Made by a program: the position numbers and the translations under genes | Shown here: positions 1-10,480 of the stretch, piece after piece | Layout of the letters: the number at the start of each line of letters is the position of its first letter | How positions within the stretch are numbered: position 1 is the first letter of the stretch | The notes under the pieces: generated by a model | Database searches by the model: none | What the model was told of the DNA's origin: nothing | The model's input: the letters and a program-made list of their open reading frames with translations, nothing else | NCBI GenBank assembly: GCA_015065165.1 | Contig: SVQU01000006.1 | Span: 19,128 to 83,127 of the forward strand | DNA from: Oscillospiraceae bacterium | GTDB lineage: Bacteria; Bacillota; Clostridia; Oscillospirales; CAG-382 | Length of the DNA stretch: 64,000 bases | Direction: 5' to 3'

Positions 1-412
1 ACTTTAAGGTTGCATAATCACCCAATTTAGGGTTATGTGAATATGCTCCCTCGACGATATAGCAATTGGATTTTGGATATTTATTTCTATGAGATATGCA
101 ACCCTTTGAGCAATCGAATATGCCGATTTCGAAGCCTTTGCGGGACTTTATTCCACACACTGCTTCTTTATAAAAACGTTCTATATCGAAATTACCGTCA
201 AATTGAGAAATAGCAAGATTTCCCTTTTCGTCCCTTGGGCGGCAGAAATCGTCGGTATGGATAACCGAAACGCCCGTTATTTGGGATATTTCCTTAGCAA
301 AGGTAGTTTTTCCCGATGCGGAACGACCGTCGATTGCTATTACTATCGGGTTTGCCTCTGTAGCATTCTCAATTAAATCCAACACAAGGGAAACCGCGTC
401 TTTATATGTCAT
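1..412 (-). CDS. Uridine kinase-like P-loop NTPase, truncated by window edge
   Basis: Minus-strand translation MTYKDAVSLVLDLIENATEANPIVIAIDGRSASGKTTFAKEISQITGVSVIHTDDFCRPRDE has a Walker A motif (GRSASGKTT); start codon overlaps the next ORF's stop (ATGA). Confidence 0.75.
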   Translation of the reverse strand, partial: MTYKDAVSLVLDLIENATEANPIVIAIDGRSASGKTTFAKEISQITGVSVIHTDDFCRPRDEKGNLAISQFDGNFDIERFYKEAVCGIKSRKGFEIGIFDCSKGCISHRNKYPKSNCYIVEGAYSHNPKLGDYATLK

Positions 413-1266
413 TTTAAATTACCTTTTTCGGCAACTATACGTTTTATATTCTCCAAAACGCTATAGGGGATTTGCATATTTCCCTGCCCTATGCCGATTT
501 CTATATGGGGCTTCATTTTTGCGTGATAATCTGTACCGCCGCAAATCTCCAGACCTAAATCAACGGCAAGATTTTGGAAATAATCCTGCATTTCGGGAGT
601 ATATTCGTTATAATAACCCTCTATACCGCAAAGACCGCAACCCTTTAATTGAAGAAGAAAATCTCTTAATTTAGTATCATCAAGCCTTATAAGGTGAGGA
701 TGCGCCACAAAGCTTACACCGCCAAGGTCATTTATAAGCTTTACTGCATCGGCGGCTGTAAGATACTGTGTGCCGTCATAAGCAGGTCTGCCGTTGGCGA
801 GATATTTATCAAAGCCTTCTTTGACGCTTTGGGTATATCCCTTTTCGGCGAGTATTCTTGCGAAATGCGCTCTGCCGATTATACCCGAAGGGGCAATAGC
901 CAGTGCCTCCTCCATAGTAACGTCAAAGCCAAGCTCGCGAAGTTTGTTGCAGGTATTTACGGTACGCTGATAGCGAACCGAATTGATTTGTTCTAAAGCG
1001 TCTTTAATCAACTGACTTTTATGGTCGATATAAAAACCGAGGATGTGTGTTTCGGTTTCGGATTGAACCGAAAACTCTATTGCAGGGACAACCTCTACGC
1101 CAAAGCGTTTTCCCGCCTCCATAGCCTCGTCAATACCCGCGATAGTATCGTGGTCAGACAGGGCGATTGCCGTTAATCCCCTCTCGGCGGCATGGGCGAC
1201 AAGCTCGGAGGGTGTCATCGAGCCGTCGGAACAGTTTGAATGGGTGTGAAGGTCGATTAGCTTCAT
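409..1266 (-). CDS. PHP domain metal-dependent phosphoesterase
   Basis: ORF begins MKLIDLHTHSNCSDGSMTPSELV with HTHSxxSDG, SDHDTIAG and GGTDYHAK motifs typical of PHP phosphoesterases. Confidence 0.9.
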   Translation of the reverse strand: MKLIDLHTHSNCSDGSMTPSELVAHAAERGLTAIALSDHDTIAGIDEAMEAGKRFGVEVVPAIEFSVQSETETHILGFYIDHKSQLIKDALEQINSVRYQRTVNTCNKLRELGFDVTMEEALAIAPSGIIGRAHFARILAEKGYTQSVKEGFDKYLANGRPAYDGTQYLTAADAVKLINDLGGVSFVAHPHLIRLDDTKLRDFLLQLKGCGLCGIEGYYNEYTPEMQDYFQNLAVDLGLEICGGTDYHAKMKPHIEIGIGQGNMQIPYSVLENIKRIVAEKGNLK

Positions 1267-1472
1267 TATTCCTCGTCCTTTCTGACGTAAATACCCTTAA
1301 GACGCATAAAGTGGTTTGTCAAGCGTATTTCTTTTTCTTCATCGCAGGAATCGAAATAATGGCTATAACCCACTGTGTCCTTATAAACCGCGCGAGTTTC
1401 TGTGCGGTCGGACCACCGAATTATAACCTTATCACCCGAATCTAAAACAACTTCACCAACAAGATAGCTCAT
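1266..1472 (-). CDS. Hypothetical small protein
   Basis: 68-aa ORF abutting the PHP gene in the same orientation. Confidence 0.5.
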   Translation of the reverse strand: MSYLVGEVVLDSGDKVIIRWSDRTETRAVYKDTVGYSHYFDSCDEEKEIRLTNHFMRLKGIYVRKDEE

Positions 1473-1495
1473 TAAATATCACCGTATTTTTCAAA

Positions 1496-2947
1496 TTAAA
1501 TGTTAATCTTCGCCCATTTTCCACTTGAAAAGCGCCACGCGGAGAAAGCCAGGCGGAGATATTGGTCAATAAGTAGGCTTATCCAGGCGCCATAGATACC
1601 TATACCTGTAATGAAAGGTATAATTCCGTTAGGGTTGCACAACAAAAATGCAACCAGCGGGCGGAATATGCCGATGGAAATCGCAGAGGTAACGGCAACG
1701 AATTTTGTATCCCCAGCACCGCGCAGTGCGCCGTTATAAATCACCTGAGAAATCTGACCGGGCGAAACGATTGCAATAATATAAGTTAAATTTCTGCCCA
1801 CGTCCATAACGTAGGAATAATTAACGTCATCGGGGTTTGCAAACAGCTCTAAAACAAAGCCGCCGCAGAAAGTGAACAACAGCATTAGGACTGCGGAAAC
1901 CAAAAGTCCCACACGCTGACCCGCCTTTGCGTACAACGCCGCAAGGTCCTCGCGCTGTTTGCCGAGATTTTGACCTATCAGCGCACTTGCGGCAACACTT
2001 AAGCCATCGCCGCCCGCAAAGGAAAGAGTGATAATGCTCATACAGATAGTATGGGTAGCAAATTCGGCTGTGCCAAGGTTTGCAACAATAATCGAATAGA
2101 GTAAGAATCCGACACGCATAAATATCTGCTCGGTACCTGCCCCAAGAGCAACCTTGCCGATAGTTTTGAGCAAAGGAAGCTTCCATTTGAGCATACCAAC
2201 AAAGCTGAAACTTAAGAACTTTCCTTTTGCAAAAAGTGAGCTTAAGCTCATTACAAAGGATGCAATATTACCGATAAGCGTTGCGATCGCCGCGCCCTTA
2301 ACGCCAAGCTCGGGAAAAATCGTTACGCCTCCGAGAACAACGCCGTTTATAAGCAAGGCGTTGAAAACAACGTTAGTTACGTTTGCAACCACGTTGGTTC
2401 GCATTGATATTTTTGTATTACCGCTACCCCTTTGAGCGCCGTTGATTATCATACCGAAGGAGGTAAAGATAAGACCGACCATTGTTATTTGGAAATAAAC
2501 GGTAGCGTCGGCAAGAGTTTCGTCGTTTGCGCCGGACAGCTTAATAAGGAAATCTGCATTTAAAACCGCAAAACCGCAAAGAACAACCGCAAGCACGGCA
2601 ACAAGACCGAGAGATTGCATTAAACAAGCGTTTGCGCCTTCTTTATCCTCCTGCCCCTTTCGGCGTGATACTATGGCTGTAACCGCAATATTAAGGGCAA
2701 AAAACACCGAATAGAAAATCATACGAGGCTGAGTTGTAAGACCAACGGCAGAAACCGCCGCAGTGCCGCAGCTCGAAACCATCATAGTATCCACCATATT
2801 AACGAGGCTCATAAGCATTGACTCTATCATCGCGGGCCAAGCCATCTTTAAAAAGCCTTTGTACAGCGACGAGGTGTTAGGAATTTCACCCTTTATATTA
2901 AGTTTTCGAGACATACCCTCAGAGGAATAAATTTTTTGTAAAAACAT
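1496..2947 (-). CDS. MATE family efflux transporter
   Basis: 483-aa polytopic protein with MATE signatures (MAWPAMIESMLMSLVNMVDTMMVSSCGTAAVSAVG; GAGTEQIFMRVG). Confidence 0.9.
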   Translation of the reverse strand: MFLQKIYSSEGMSRKLNIKGEIPNTSSLYKGFLKMAWPAMIESMLMSLVNMVDTMMVSSCGTAAVSAVGLTTQPRMIFYSVFFALNIAVTAIVSRRKGQEDKEGANACLMQSLGLVAVLAVVLCGFAVLNADFLIKLSGANDETLADATVYFQITMVGLIFTSFGMIINGAQRGSGNTKISMRTNVVANVTNVVFNALLINGVVLGGVTIFPELGVKGAAIATLIGNIASFVMSLSSLFAKGKFLSFSFVGMLKWKLPLLKTIGKVALGAGTEQIFMRVGFLLYSIIVANLGTAEFATHTICMSIITLSFAGGDGLSVAASALIGQNLGKQREDLAALYAKAGQRVGLLVSAVLMLLFTFCGGFVLELFANPDDVNYSYVMDVGRNLTYIIAIVSPGQISQVIYNGALRGAGDTKFVAVTSAISIGIFRPLVAFLLCNPNGIIPFITGIGIYGAWISLLIDQYLRLAFSAWRFSSGKWAKINI

Positions 2948-2958
2948 AAAAATCGGTA

Positions 2959-4443
2959 TTAATTATGGAAAAGTTTTTTAGATTGATATTGAGGCTCGCA
3001 GGTTAGGTTGATACCTAAACGCTTAAGCAGTTTTTCATCAACGTGCGAAAGAATTACCGTAGAATGCATTTCGCTGCCCGCAAGCTTTTTAAGCTGGTCC
3101 AATGCAAGGCGTGCGTTAGGGTCTGTGCTTGCACAAACCGAAAGAGCGATAAGAATTTCATCGGTATGTAATCTGGGGTTTTGGTTACCCAAATGCTGTA
3201 TTTTAAGCTCTTGGATAGGCTCGAATACCTCAGGGGATATAAGATAAATACTTTCATCAATACCCGCAAGCTTCTTTAGCGCATTCAACAGCATCGCACT
3301 GGAAGCGCCCAAAAGCGCGCCTGTTTTACCTGTGATTATAGTTCCGTCGGGTAATTCTATTGCCGCCGCAGGCTCGTTGGTTTCCTTCGACCTATTCTGC
3401 GCCGCCGCAACAACCGCGCGGTCATCAACACTTATATCACACTGATTCATAAGAATTTCAAGCTTACGAACCGCCTCGTCCTCGCCCATTCCCTTACGTT
3501 GCTGACACAAAGCCTCGTAATAACGGCGGATAATTTCCTGCTTTGCGGCATCACGGCACACTTCGTCATCGCAAATGGCGTTGCCTGCCATATTTACGCC
3601 CATATCGGTGGGCGATTTATAAGGAGATTCACCGTAAATACTGTTGAACATAGCGTTCAGCACAGGGAAAATTTCCACGTCGCGGTTATAGTTGACGGTT
3701 TGAACGCCATACGCCGCCAAGTGGTAAGGATCGATACAGTTAGAATCGTCCAAATCGGCAGTAGCTGCCTCGTAAGCAATATTAACGGGGTGATTAAGAG
3801 GCAAATTCCAGATAGGAAAGGTTTCGAACTTTGCATAACCCGCTTTTATACCACGTTTATGGTCATGATAAAGCTGAGAAAGGCAGGTTGCCATTTTGCC
3901 GCTACCGGGACCGGGGGCGGTTATAACAGCCAGTTTACGCTGGGTTTGGATATATTCGTTCTTACCAAAGCCCAAATCGCTTACTATATGCTTTACGTTA
4001 GAGGGATACCCCTCGATATTATAGTGCTTATACGTGGTAATACCAAGCTTTTTAAGCCTTTTCTTAAAGGCAACGACAGAGGGTTGGTTATTATATTGAG
4101 TGAGAACAACGCTTCCCACAAACAAACCGCAGGAACGGAAAGCGTCGATAAGACGCAAAACGTCCTGATCATAGGTTATACCCAAATCGCCGCGAACCTT
4201 GTTCTTTTCGATATCCTTACTGTTAATGACGATAACTATTTCTGCCTCATCCTTAAGTGCAGTAAGCATTTCGATTTTGATGCTCGGTTTGAACCCGGGA
4301 AGAACGCGTGAGGCGTGATAATCGTCAAACAATTTTCCGCCGAATTCAAGATAGAGCTTACCACCAAATTGATGGATACGCTCACGGATATGACGGGTTT
4401 GTAATTCCACGTATTTTTCACAATCAAAGCCTTGTTTTCTCAT
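2959..4443 (-). CDS. DUF1846 domain-containing protein
   Basis: MRKQGFDCEKYVELQTRHIRERIHQFGGKLYLEFGGKLFDDYHASRVLPGF is typical of DUF1846; the ORF track starts at 4572 but MRKQGFD at 4443 is the likely start. Confidence 0.9.
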   Translation of the reverse strand: MRKQGFDCEKYVELQTRHIRERIHQFGGKLYLEFGGKLFDDYHASRVLPGFKPSIKIEMLTALKDEAEIVIVINSKDIEKNKVRGDLGITYDQDVLRLIDAFRSCGLFVGSVVLTQYNNQPSVVAFKKRLKKLGITTYKHYNIEGYPSNVKHIVSDLGFGKNEYIQTQRKLAVITAPGPGSGKMATCLSQLYHDHKRGIKAGYAKFETFPIWNLPLNHPVNIAYEAATADLDDSNCIDPYHLAAYGVQTVNYNRDVEIFPVLNAMFNSIYGESPYKSPTDMGVNMAGNAICDDEVCRDAAKQEIIRRYYEALCQQRKGMGEDEAVRKLEILMNQCDISVDDRAVVAAAQNRSKETNEPAAAIELPDGTIITGKTGALLGASSAMLLNALKKLAGIDESIYLISPEVFEPIQELKIQHLGNQNPRLHTDEILIALSVCASTDPNARLALDQLKKLAGSEMHSTVILSHVDEKLLKRLGINLTCEPQYQSKKLFHN

Positions 4444-4445
4444 AA

Positions 4446-5105
4446 CTACACCCCTGTGGTGGATAAATCCTTTATAATGTATTCCGCAAGTGCCGGAAAG
4501 GAGTTTAATATCTTTCTGCCCGAACTGTTCAAAGCCCTTTCGCTTTGATGTCCCACAGAAAGCAACACGCAATTCGCGCCTACTGCTTCGGCAACCTCGC
4601 TATCGTGGACCATATCGCCTACGAACAAGCATTTTTGCGGAGAAATATTGTTTGTTTTAACGTAATTCAAGGTACGCTCTACCTTACTGCCCACGTGGCA
4701 ATCATCAGAGCCGAGAACCGCCGTGAAATGTCGGGATATGCCCAGTTTTTCCAGATAAGGTCTTATCAAAGCGTTTTTGTTGGAAGAAAATATGTATTGC
4801 TTAACGCCCATTTGGGAAAGCCTTTGAAGCGTTTCCTTTGCACCGTTATTTAACGGAGATTCGCCGAGGTGAAAATCGTAAAAACGATTAAACTCAACGG
4901 ATAAATCATTTATATTTTCTTTAGAAACATCCATAACCTTTTCGTAAAACTTAATTATGGGAATATCTATATAATCACGGTATTGCTCGAAGGTTATTGA
5001 TGGCAGATTTCTTGTTGCCAACATATCTAAAACAGCAAGATAGGACGCGTATGCATCGTCAAGCAACGTGCCGTTCCAATCCCAAAAAACGTGCGTTAAA
5101 TTCAT
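4446..5105 (-). CDS. HAD family hydrolase
   Basis: DWNGTLLDDAY motif and VGDMVHDSEVAEAVGA. Confidence 0.9.
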   Translation of the reverse strand: MNLTHVFWDWNGTLLDDAYASYLAVLDMLATRNLPSITFEQYRDYIDIPIIKFYEKVMDVSKENINDLSVEFNRFYDFHLGESPLNNGAKETLQRLSQMGVKQYIFSSNKNALIRPYLEKLGISRHFTAVLGSDDCHVGSKVERTLNYVKTNNISPQKCLFVGDMVHDSEVAEAVGANCVLLSVGHQSERALNSSGRKILNSFPALAEYIIKDLSTTGV

Positions 5106-5216
5106 ATCAATCTCCTATTCGAGCATTTTAACATATTTTACATATTTTTTCAACACTTTTATGCATTCAAAACACACAATTTTTTAACAAATTTTACCCG
5201 AAAGCTCTGAAAAGTT

Positions 5217-5244
5217 AAAACGTCCTGCAAAAAGCAGGACGTTT
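5217..5244 (-). terminator. Rho-independent terminator
   Basis: AAAACGTCCTGC-AAAAA-GCAGGACGTTT hairpin downstream of the 5260..5547 gene. Confidence 0.7.
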
Positions 5245-5259
5245 CGTTATTACGTTTCT

Positions 5260-5547
5260 TTATTCTTTTTTCAGTGCGCGGTCCAACCAAATTGTACCGA
5301 TATCAAACGCATCGAAGAAACTGCTCTTTTCGCACTGCTTAACTACTTTTTCGTTGAAAGAAATTTCGTCGTCGGTGTTTTGAATCTGAACCAAAACCTT
5401 TGTTGCAACCTCAAGATCGCCGATTTTCTTAGTATCCAGAATATTCATAAACAAAATGAATTTATCATCGGGATTACCATAGAAAACGAAGCGGCCCTGA
5501 CGAACAAGAGGCTTGCCTTTATACATCAGTGTCTTTATTTCACCCAT
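5260..5547 (-). CDS. Hypothetical protein
   Basis: 95-aa ORF in line with ireB and followed by a terminator. Confidence 0.6.
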   Translation of the reverse strand: MGEIKTLMYKGKPLVRQGRFVFYGNPDDKFILFMNILDTKKIGDLEVATKVLVQIQNTDDEISFNEKVVKQCEKSSFFDAFDIGTIWLDRALKKE

Positions 5548-5553
5548 GGGAAA

Positions 5554-5850
5554 TCAACCTTTCTGTTTGCTGTCGACGTGGATGAAATCCTCTACGAGAA
5601 TACGCAGAAGCTCATCGCGGTCGATTTTGGAAATTATTGCGCGAGAGTTGTTGTAGTTTGTGATATACGTAGGATCTTCGGAAATGATATAACCAACAAT
5701 TTGGTTTATGGGGTTATATCCTTTCTCAACAAGGGAATCGTACACCGTTTGAAGCTGTACGCGCAATGACTCCTTATTTTGTTCTTTAACCGAGAACATT
5801 ATAGTTTTTTGCTTTTTATCCACCGGTTTCTTTTTATCCTGCATTTTCAA
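5554..5850 (-). CDS. ireB: IreB family regulatory phosphoprotein
   Basis: LQTVYDSLVEKGYNPINQIVGYIISEDPTYITNYNNSRAIISKIDRDELLRILVEDFI matches the IreB/DUF965 pattern. Confidence 0.88.
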   Translation of the reverse strand: MKMQDKKKPVDKKQKTIMFSVKEQNKESLRVQLQTVYDSLVEKGYNPINQIVGYIISEDPTYITNYNNSRAIISKIDRDELLRILVEDFIHVDSKQKG

Positions 5851-5939
5851 CCCTCCTTAATAGTCTTAACAAAAGTTGTTCTTTTATTATACACCAAACT
5901 TTTGTTCTTTGCAAGAGTTTTTTAACATTTTAAAGCATT

Positions 5940-8324
5940 TTAAGAGCGAAGCACTATTCCCTGCTCTTTTTCGAGCTTTTTCAATATTTTATTTACGCCT
6001 GCATCGGCATCTTCATCGGTCATAGTTTTATCCGCAAGACGGAACACCAATCTTACCGCAACGCTCTTTTTGCCTTCTTCAACGCCCTTACCGCTGTATA
6101 CATCGAAAACAGAAGCGCTTTCGAGAGATTTGTTTGCATAAGAACGAATATCTGCCAAAAGCTTTGCCGCTTCGTGATTTTTATCGCAGATAAGCGCGAT
6201 ATCACGCTCCATAGCGGGATATACGGGAAGCGGGATATAGCTTCTTTCGGTTTTAACCGAACCCAAAAGTGCTTCGGTATAAACCATTGCCGCACACACA
6301 CCGCGAGGTAAATCAAAGTTTTCGCAAACGAGAGGATGGATTTCGCCGATTCTGCCCACAACGGTTTCACCAACAAAAATATCGGCGCAACGACCGGGGT
6401 GGAAGGAAGGATCATCCGAAACAGCAACGTAGTTTCTTGCACAAATATTCAATCTGATAAACAATGCTTCTGCATCGGCTTTGATATCATAAAATCCGCC
6501 GCAATCGGGGGTGAAGGCAAAGCAAAGTGTTTTTGTTTCATCCGAAAGGTCGCCGTTACGACGGTAGATTGTCATAATTTCGGACATACGGCATTTTTCA
6601 ACCTTACGGTTTACGTTGCGAGACAATACCTCCAACATAGAGGGCAACGGATGAGTACGCATTACCGAGGTATCCTCACCGAGAGGATTGATAAGGCGGA
6701 TATAATCGCGAAGGTCGCTATCCTCGGGGAGGTTAATTTTATCAACTGCGTTAGGCGAAACGAAGGAATAGGTACAGCATTCGCAATAGCCCAAGCCCGC
6801 CATTGCATCGTTAATGCGGTAACGGAACGCCTCGTGGGGTGTTCTGCCGCCCAAATCCGCTGCGCCACGGAACATTGTAGGTTCGATATTATCAAAACCG
6901 TACAAACGAACAACCTCTTCGGCAATATCGGCGGTATTGATGATATCGCTTCTGTAAGGAGGTACGGAAAGACCGCCCTTACCGTCGGCGATAAGTTCTA
7001 CCGACGCAAGAATTTTATCCATTTCCTCGTTGGAAATATCAGTACCCAAAAGTGCATTAATCTTTTCGGGGTTATAAGCAACGGTACGTTGGGAAATATC
7101 GGCATAATTAACGTCGATAATACCCTCCACAATTTCACCGCATCCCAAAAGGGTAACCAATTCTGCCGCGCGGTCTACTGCGGGAAGAGTATTGCACGCG
7201 GGCAAGCCCTTTTCAAATTTTGCCGAGCTATCTGTACGCAAGCCGACAGATTTTGAGGTCTTACGGATATTTTCTCTGGCGAAGTTTGCGCTTTCAAACA
7301 CAACGGTGGTTGTATTTTCGGTGATTTCGCTGTTTTCACCGCCCATTACGCCAGCCAAAGCAACTGCACGGCTACCGTCGGCAATAACGAGCATATCCGA
7401 AGTTAAGTTACGTTCAACACCGTCCAACGTAACGATGGTTTCGCCCTCGTTAGCGTTACGAACGTTGATTTCACGGCTCTTGATATATTCATAGTCAAAA
7501 GCGTGCATAGGTTGACCGTATTCCAACATAACGAAGTTGGTGATGTCAACGATATTATTGATAGGTCTTACACCTGCGGCGCGAAGCTTTGCTCTGAGCC
7601 AAAGGGGCGAAGGGCCGATTTTAACGTTTTTAACAACCCTTGCGGTATAGCGGGGGCAAAGCTCTTTGTTATGAATATTTACACTGATATAATCGCTTGC
7701 CTTTTTATCTGACGCAATTTCAGTAACCTTGGGTTGAGGAATATTTACCTTTGTACCAAAGGTTGCCGCAACTTCGCGGGCGATACCTATATAAGAAAGG
7801 CAGTCGGGGCGGTTAAAAGTAAGTTCAAATTCAACAACAGTGTCGTTAATCTTGCATACTTCTTTAATATCGTCGCCCAGATTACATTCTTCCTGAAGGA
7901 CAAAGATACCATCTTCGATTGCATAAGGAAAGTCATTTACGGAAAGACCGAGCTCGCCGAGAGAGCAAAGCATACCCTGAGAGGGAACTCCGCGGAGTTT
8001 ACCGTTTTTAATAGTCTTTCCTCCGGGGAGCTTTGCGCCGTCAAGACAAACGGGAACAACATCCCCTGCCTTTATGTTCTGAGCACCGGTAACTATTTGC
8101 AATTTTTCTTCTTTGCCAACATCAACCTGACAAATTATAAGGTGGTCGGAATCGGGATGAGGTTCGGTTGACATAATTTTACCAACCACAACCTTTTCTA
8201 TATCAGAACCGGTGATGCTATAGCCTTCTACCTTTGTACCTGTCATAGTCATGGCTTCGCAGAACTCTTTTATATCATCAGGCACGTTTACATAATCTTT
8301 TAACCAATTAAGTGATACTTCCAT
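5940..8324 (-). CDS. pheT: Phenylalanine--tRNA ligase subunit beta
   Basis: MEVSLNWLKDYV start, tRNA-binding domain (PHPDSDHLIICQVDVG), B3/B5 and C-terminal FDX-ACB-like domains; adjacent to pheS. Confidence 0.97.
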   Translation of the reverse strand: MEVSLNWLKDYVNVPDDIKEFCEAMTMTGTKVEGYSITGSDIEKVVVGKIMSTEPHPDSDHLIICQVDVGKEEKLQIVTGAQNIKAGDVVPVCLDGAKLPGGKTIKNGKLRGVPSQGMLCSLGELGLSVNDFPYAIEDGIFVLQEECNLGDDIKEVCKINDTVVEFELTFNRPDCLSYIGIAREVAATFGTKVNIPQPKVTEIASDKKASDYISVNIHNKELCPRYTARVVKNVKIGPSPLWLRAKLRAAGVRPINNIVDITNFVMLEYGQPMHAFDYEYIKSREINVRNANEGETIVTLDGVERNLTSDMLVIADGSRAVALAGVMGGENSEITENTTTVVFESANFARENIRKTSKSVGLRTDSSAKFEKGLPACNTLPAVDRAAELVTLLGCGEIVEGIIDVNYADISQRTVAYNPEKINALLGTDISNEEMDKILASVELIADGKGGLSVPPYRSDIINTADIAEEVVRLYGFDNIEPTMFRGAADLGGRTPHEAFRYRINDAMAGLGYCECCTYSFVSPNAVDKINLPEDSDLRDYIRLINPLGEDTSVMRTHPLPSMLEVLSRNVNRKVEKCRMSEIMTIYRRNGDLSDETKTLCFAFTPDCGGFYDIKADAEALFIRLNICARNYVAVSDDPSFHPGRCADIFVGETVVGRIGEIHPLVCENFDLPRGVCAAMVYTEALLGSVKTERSYIPLPVYPAMERDIALICDKNHEAAKLLADIRSYANKSLESASVFDVYSGKGVEEGKKSVAVRLVFRLADKTMTDEDADAGVNKILKKLEKEQGIVLRS

Positions 8325-8345
8325 TTTATTTCTCCTTCCTGATGA

Positions 8346-9359
8346 TTAAAACTGTTTAAGGAAACGGGCATCGTTTTCATACATAAGACGGAGGTCATCG
8401 ATACCCGACATAACCATTGCTACACGTTCTACGCCCATACCGAAGGCGAAGCCTGTGTAAACGTCGGGGTCTATACCGCCTGCGCGCAATACCTCGGGAT
8501 GAACCATACCCGAACCGAGAATTTCCATCCATCCTTCGCCTTTACACAAACGGCAGCCCTTGCCGCCGCAAACAAAGCAGGAAACGTCAACCTCGGCAGA
8601 GGGCTCGGTAAAGGGGAAATTGTGGGGGCGGAAGCGTGTTTTTGTTTCGGGGCCGAACATTGTTTTCGCAAACTGAGAAAGAATACCCTTGAGGTCGCCC
8701 ATTGTAATGCCTTTATCTACAACAAGGCCTTCCAACTGGTGGAACATAGGCGAGTGGGATGCATCTGCAACGTCGCTTCTGTAAACTCTGCCGGGAGAGA
8801 TTATACGTATGGGAGGTGTGGCATTTCTCATAGCGCGAATCTGCACGGGAGAGGTTTGGGTACGAAGCAAAGTGTTTTCGGTGATATAAAAGGTATCCTG
8901 AAAATCACGGGAGGGGTGGTCGGCAGGCGCGTTAAGTGCATCGAAGTTGTTATAAACCGTTTCAACCTCGGGACCTTCGGCAACCGAGAAGCCCATATCT
9001 ATAAAGATTTCTGTCATACGCTCCATAGCGCGAGTTATAGGGTGGATATGTCCCGCTTTGGGGGCGATGGCATCGTAAGTAACGTCGAGCTTTTCTGCCG
9101 CCAAACTGTTGGCGAGAGCGATTTTCTTAAGCTCTGCGCCGCGTTTTTCAAGGGCGGATTCGATGCAATTTCTAACCTCGTTGGCAACTGCACCGATAAC
9201 GGGGCGTTCCTCGGCAGAAAGACTGCCCATACCACGTAAAATCGCGGTAAGCTCGCCTTTTTTACCCAAATATTTTATTCTTATTTCTTCCAAAGAAGTA
9301 TCTGCCGCTTGGATTTCCGCAATTGCGGCAGACCTAATTTGTTCCAACTGCTGTTTCAT
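8346..9359 (-). CDS. pheS: Phenylalanine--tRNA ligase subunit alpha
   Basis: HPITRAMERMTEIFIDMGF, DTFYIT, LLRTQTSPVQIR and FAFGMGVERVAM motifs. Confidence 0.97.
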   Translation of the reverse strand: MKQQLEQIRSAAIAEIQAADTSLEEIRIKYLGKKGELTAILRGMGSLSAEERPVIGAVANEVRNCIESALEKRGAELKKIALANSLAAEKLDVTYDAIAPKAGHIHPITRAMERMTEIFIDMGFSVAEGPEVETVYNNFDALNAPADHPSRDFQDTFYITENTLLRTQTSPVQIRAMRNATPPIRIISPGRVYRSDVADASHSPMFHQLEGLVVDKGITMGDLKGILSQFAKTMFGPETKTRFRPHNFPFTEPSAEVDVSCFVCGGKGCRLCKGEGWMEILGSGMVHPEVLRAGGIDPDVYTGFAFGMGVERVAMVMSGIDDLRLMYENDARFLKQF

Positions 9360-9379
9360 TTATATTTGCCTTTCTTGGA

Positions 9380-10480
9380 TTATTCTAAGTAGTCTTTGAG
9401 CTTTTTGGATCTGCTGGGATGACGAAGCTTGCGCAACGCCTTTGCCTCGATCTGACGGATACGTTCACGGGTGATGTCAAACACCTTACCAACCTCTTCC
9501 AAGGTGCGGGGGCGTCCGTCCTCGAGACCGTAACGCAATTTCAAAACCGCTTCTTCACGGGGAGTAAGGGTGTGAAGAACCTCTAACAAATGCTCACGAA
9601 GCATTTGATAAGATGCGGCATCAGCAGGCGCGGGGGTGTTATCGTCGGCAATAAAATCGCCAAGGTGAGAATCCTCCTCTTCGCCTATAGGCATTTCCAG
9701 AGAAACGGGTTCTTGGGCGATTTTGAGAATATCACGAACCTTATCAACAGGCATATCCATCGCCTTTGCGATTTCTTCATCAAGAGGGTCTCTTCCCTTT
9801 TCCTGAAGCAACTGTCTGGATACGCGGAGAACCTTATTGATAGTTTCAACCATATGAACGGGAATTCTTATTGTTCTTGCCTGATCGGCAATAGCGCGTG
9901 TAATCGCCTGACGAATCCACCAGGTTGCATAAGTAGAAAATTTAAAGCCTTTGCCGTAATCGAACTTTTCGGCAGCCTTCATCAAACCGAGGTTGCCCTC
10001 TTGAATAAGGTCGAGGAAGAACATACCTCTGTTTACGTATCTTTTTGCAATACTTACAACAAGACGAAGGTTTGCTTCTACAAGCTGTTGCTTTGCATAA
10101 AGGTCGCCATGGGACATTCTGTTTGCGAGTTCGAGCTCTTTTTCTGCGGAAAGCAAGGGTACCTTACCGATTTCTTTAAGGTACATTCTAACGGGGTCAT
10201 CGATTGAAACGCCCTCTTGTGTAAGAAGATTATCAACATCCTCGGGGCTTTCCTCAAATTCTTCCTCTATTTCGTCTTCGGGGATATCGAAAACGTCAGG
10301 TTCGGATTCAACGGCAACTTCTATACCGTTTCTTTCCAGTGCATCGCAGGTTTTTTCGAATTGTTCCAACGACAAATCGGTATCCGCCAAAGCGGTGAGT
10401 ATGTCGACAACCTTAATGCTGCCCGACGCTTTAGCTTCTTCAATTTGTTTCTCGGTGAAAGCAGACAAATCCTTATCCAT
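9380..10480 (-). CDS. rpoD: RNA polymerase primary sigma factor (RpoD/SigA)
   Basis: [56 protein letters not shown], regions 2-4 intact. Confidence 0.97.
   Translation of the reverse strand: MDKDLSAFTEKQIEEAKASGSIKVVDILTALADTDLSLEQFEKTCDALERNGIEVAVESEPDVFDIPEDEIEEEFEESPEDVDNLLTQEGVSIDDPVRMYLKEIGKVPLLSAEKELELANRMSHGDLYAKQQLVEANLRLVVSIAKRYVNRGMFFLDLIQEGNLGLMKAAEKFDYGKGFKFSTYATWWIRQAITRAIADQARTIRIPVHMVETINKVLRVSRQLLQEKGRDPLDEEIAKAMDMPVDKVRDILKIAQEPVSLEMPIGEEEDSHLGDFIADDNTPAPADAASYQMLREHLLEVLHTLTPREEAVLKLRYGLEDGRPRTLEEVGKVFDITRERIRQIEAKALRKLRHPSRSKKLKDYLE

Noticed and set aside
3499-4311. 270-aa plus-strand ORF
   Set aside because: Fully antisense to the well-supported DUF1846 gene; shadow ORF with no recognisable protein character.
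6336-7256. 306-aa plus-strand ORF inside pheT
   Set aside because: Antisense to pheT coding sequence; long open frame is a codon-usage artefact.
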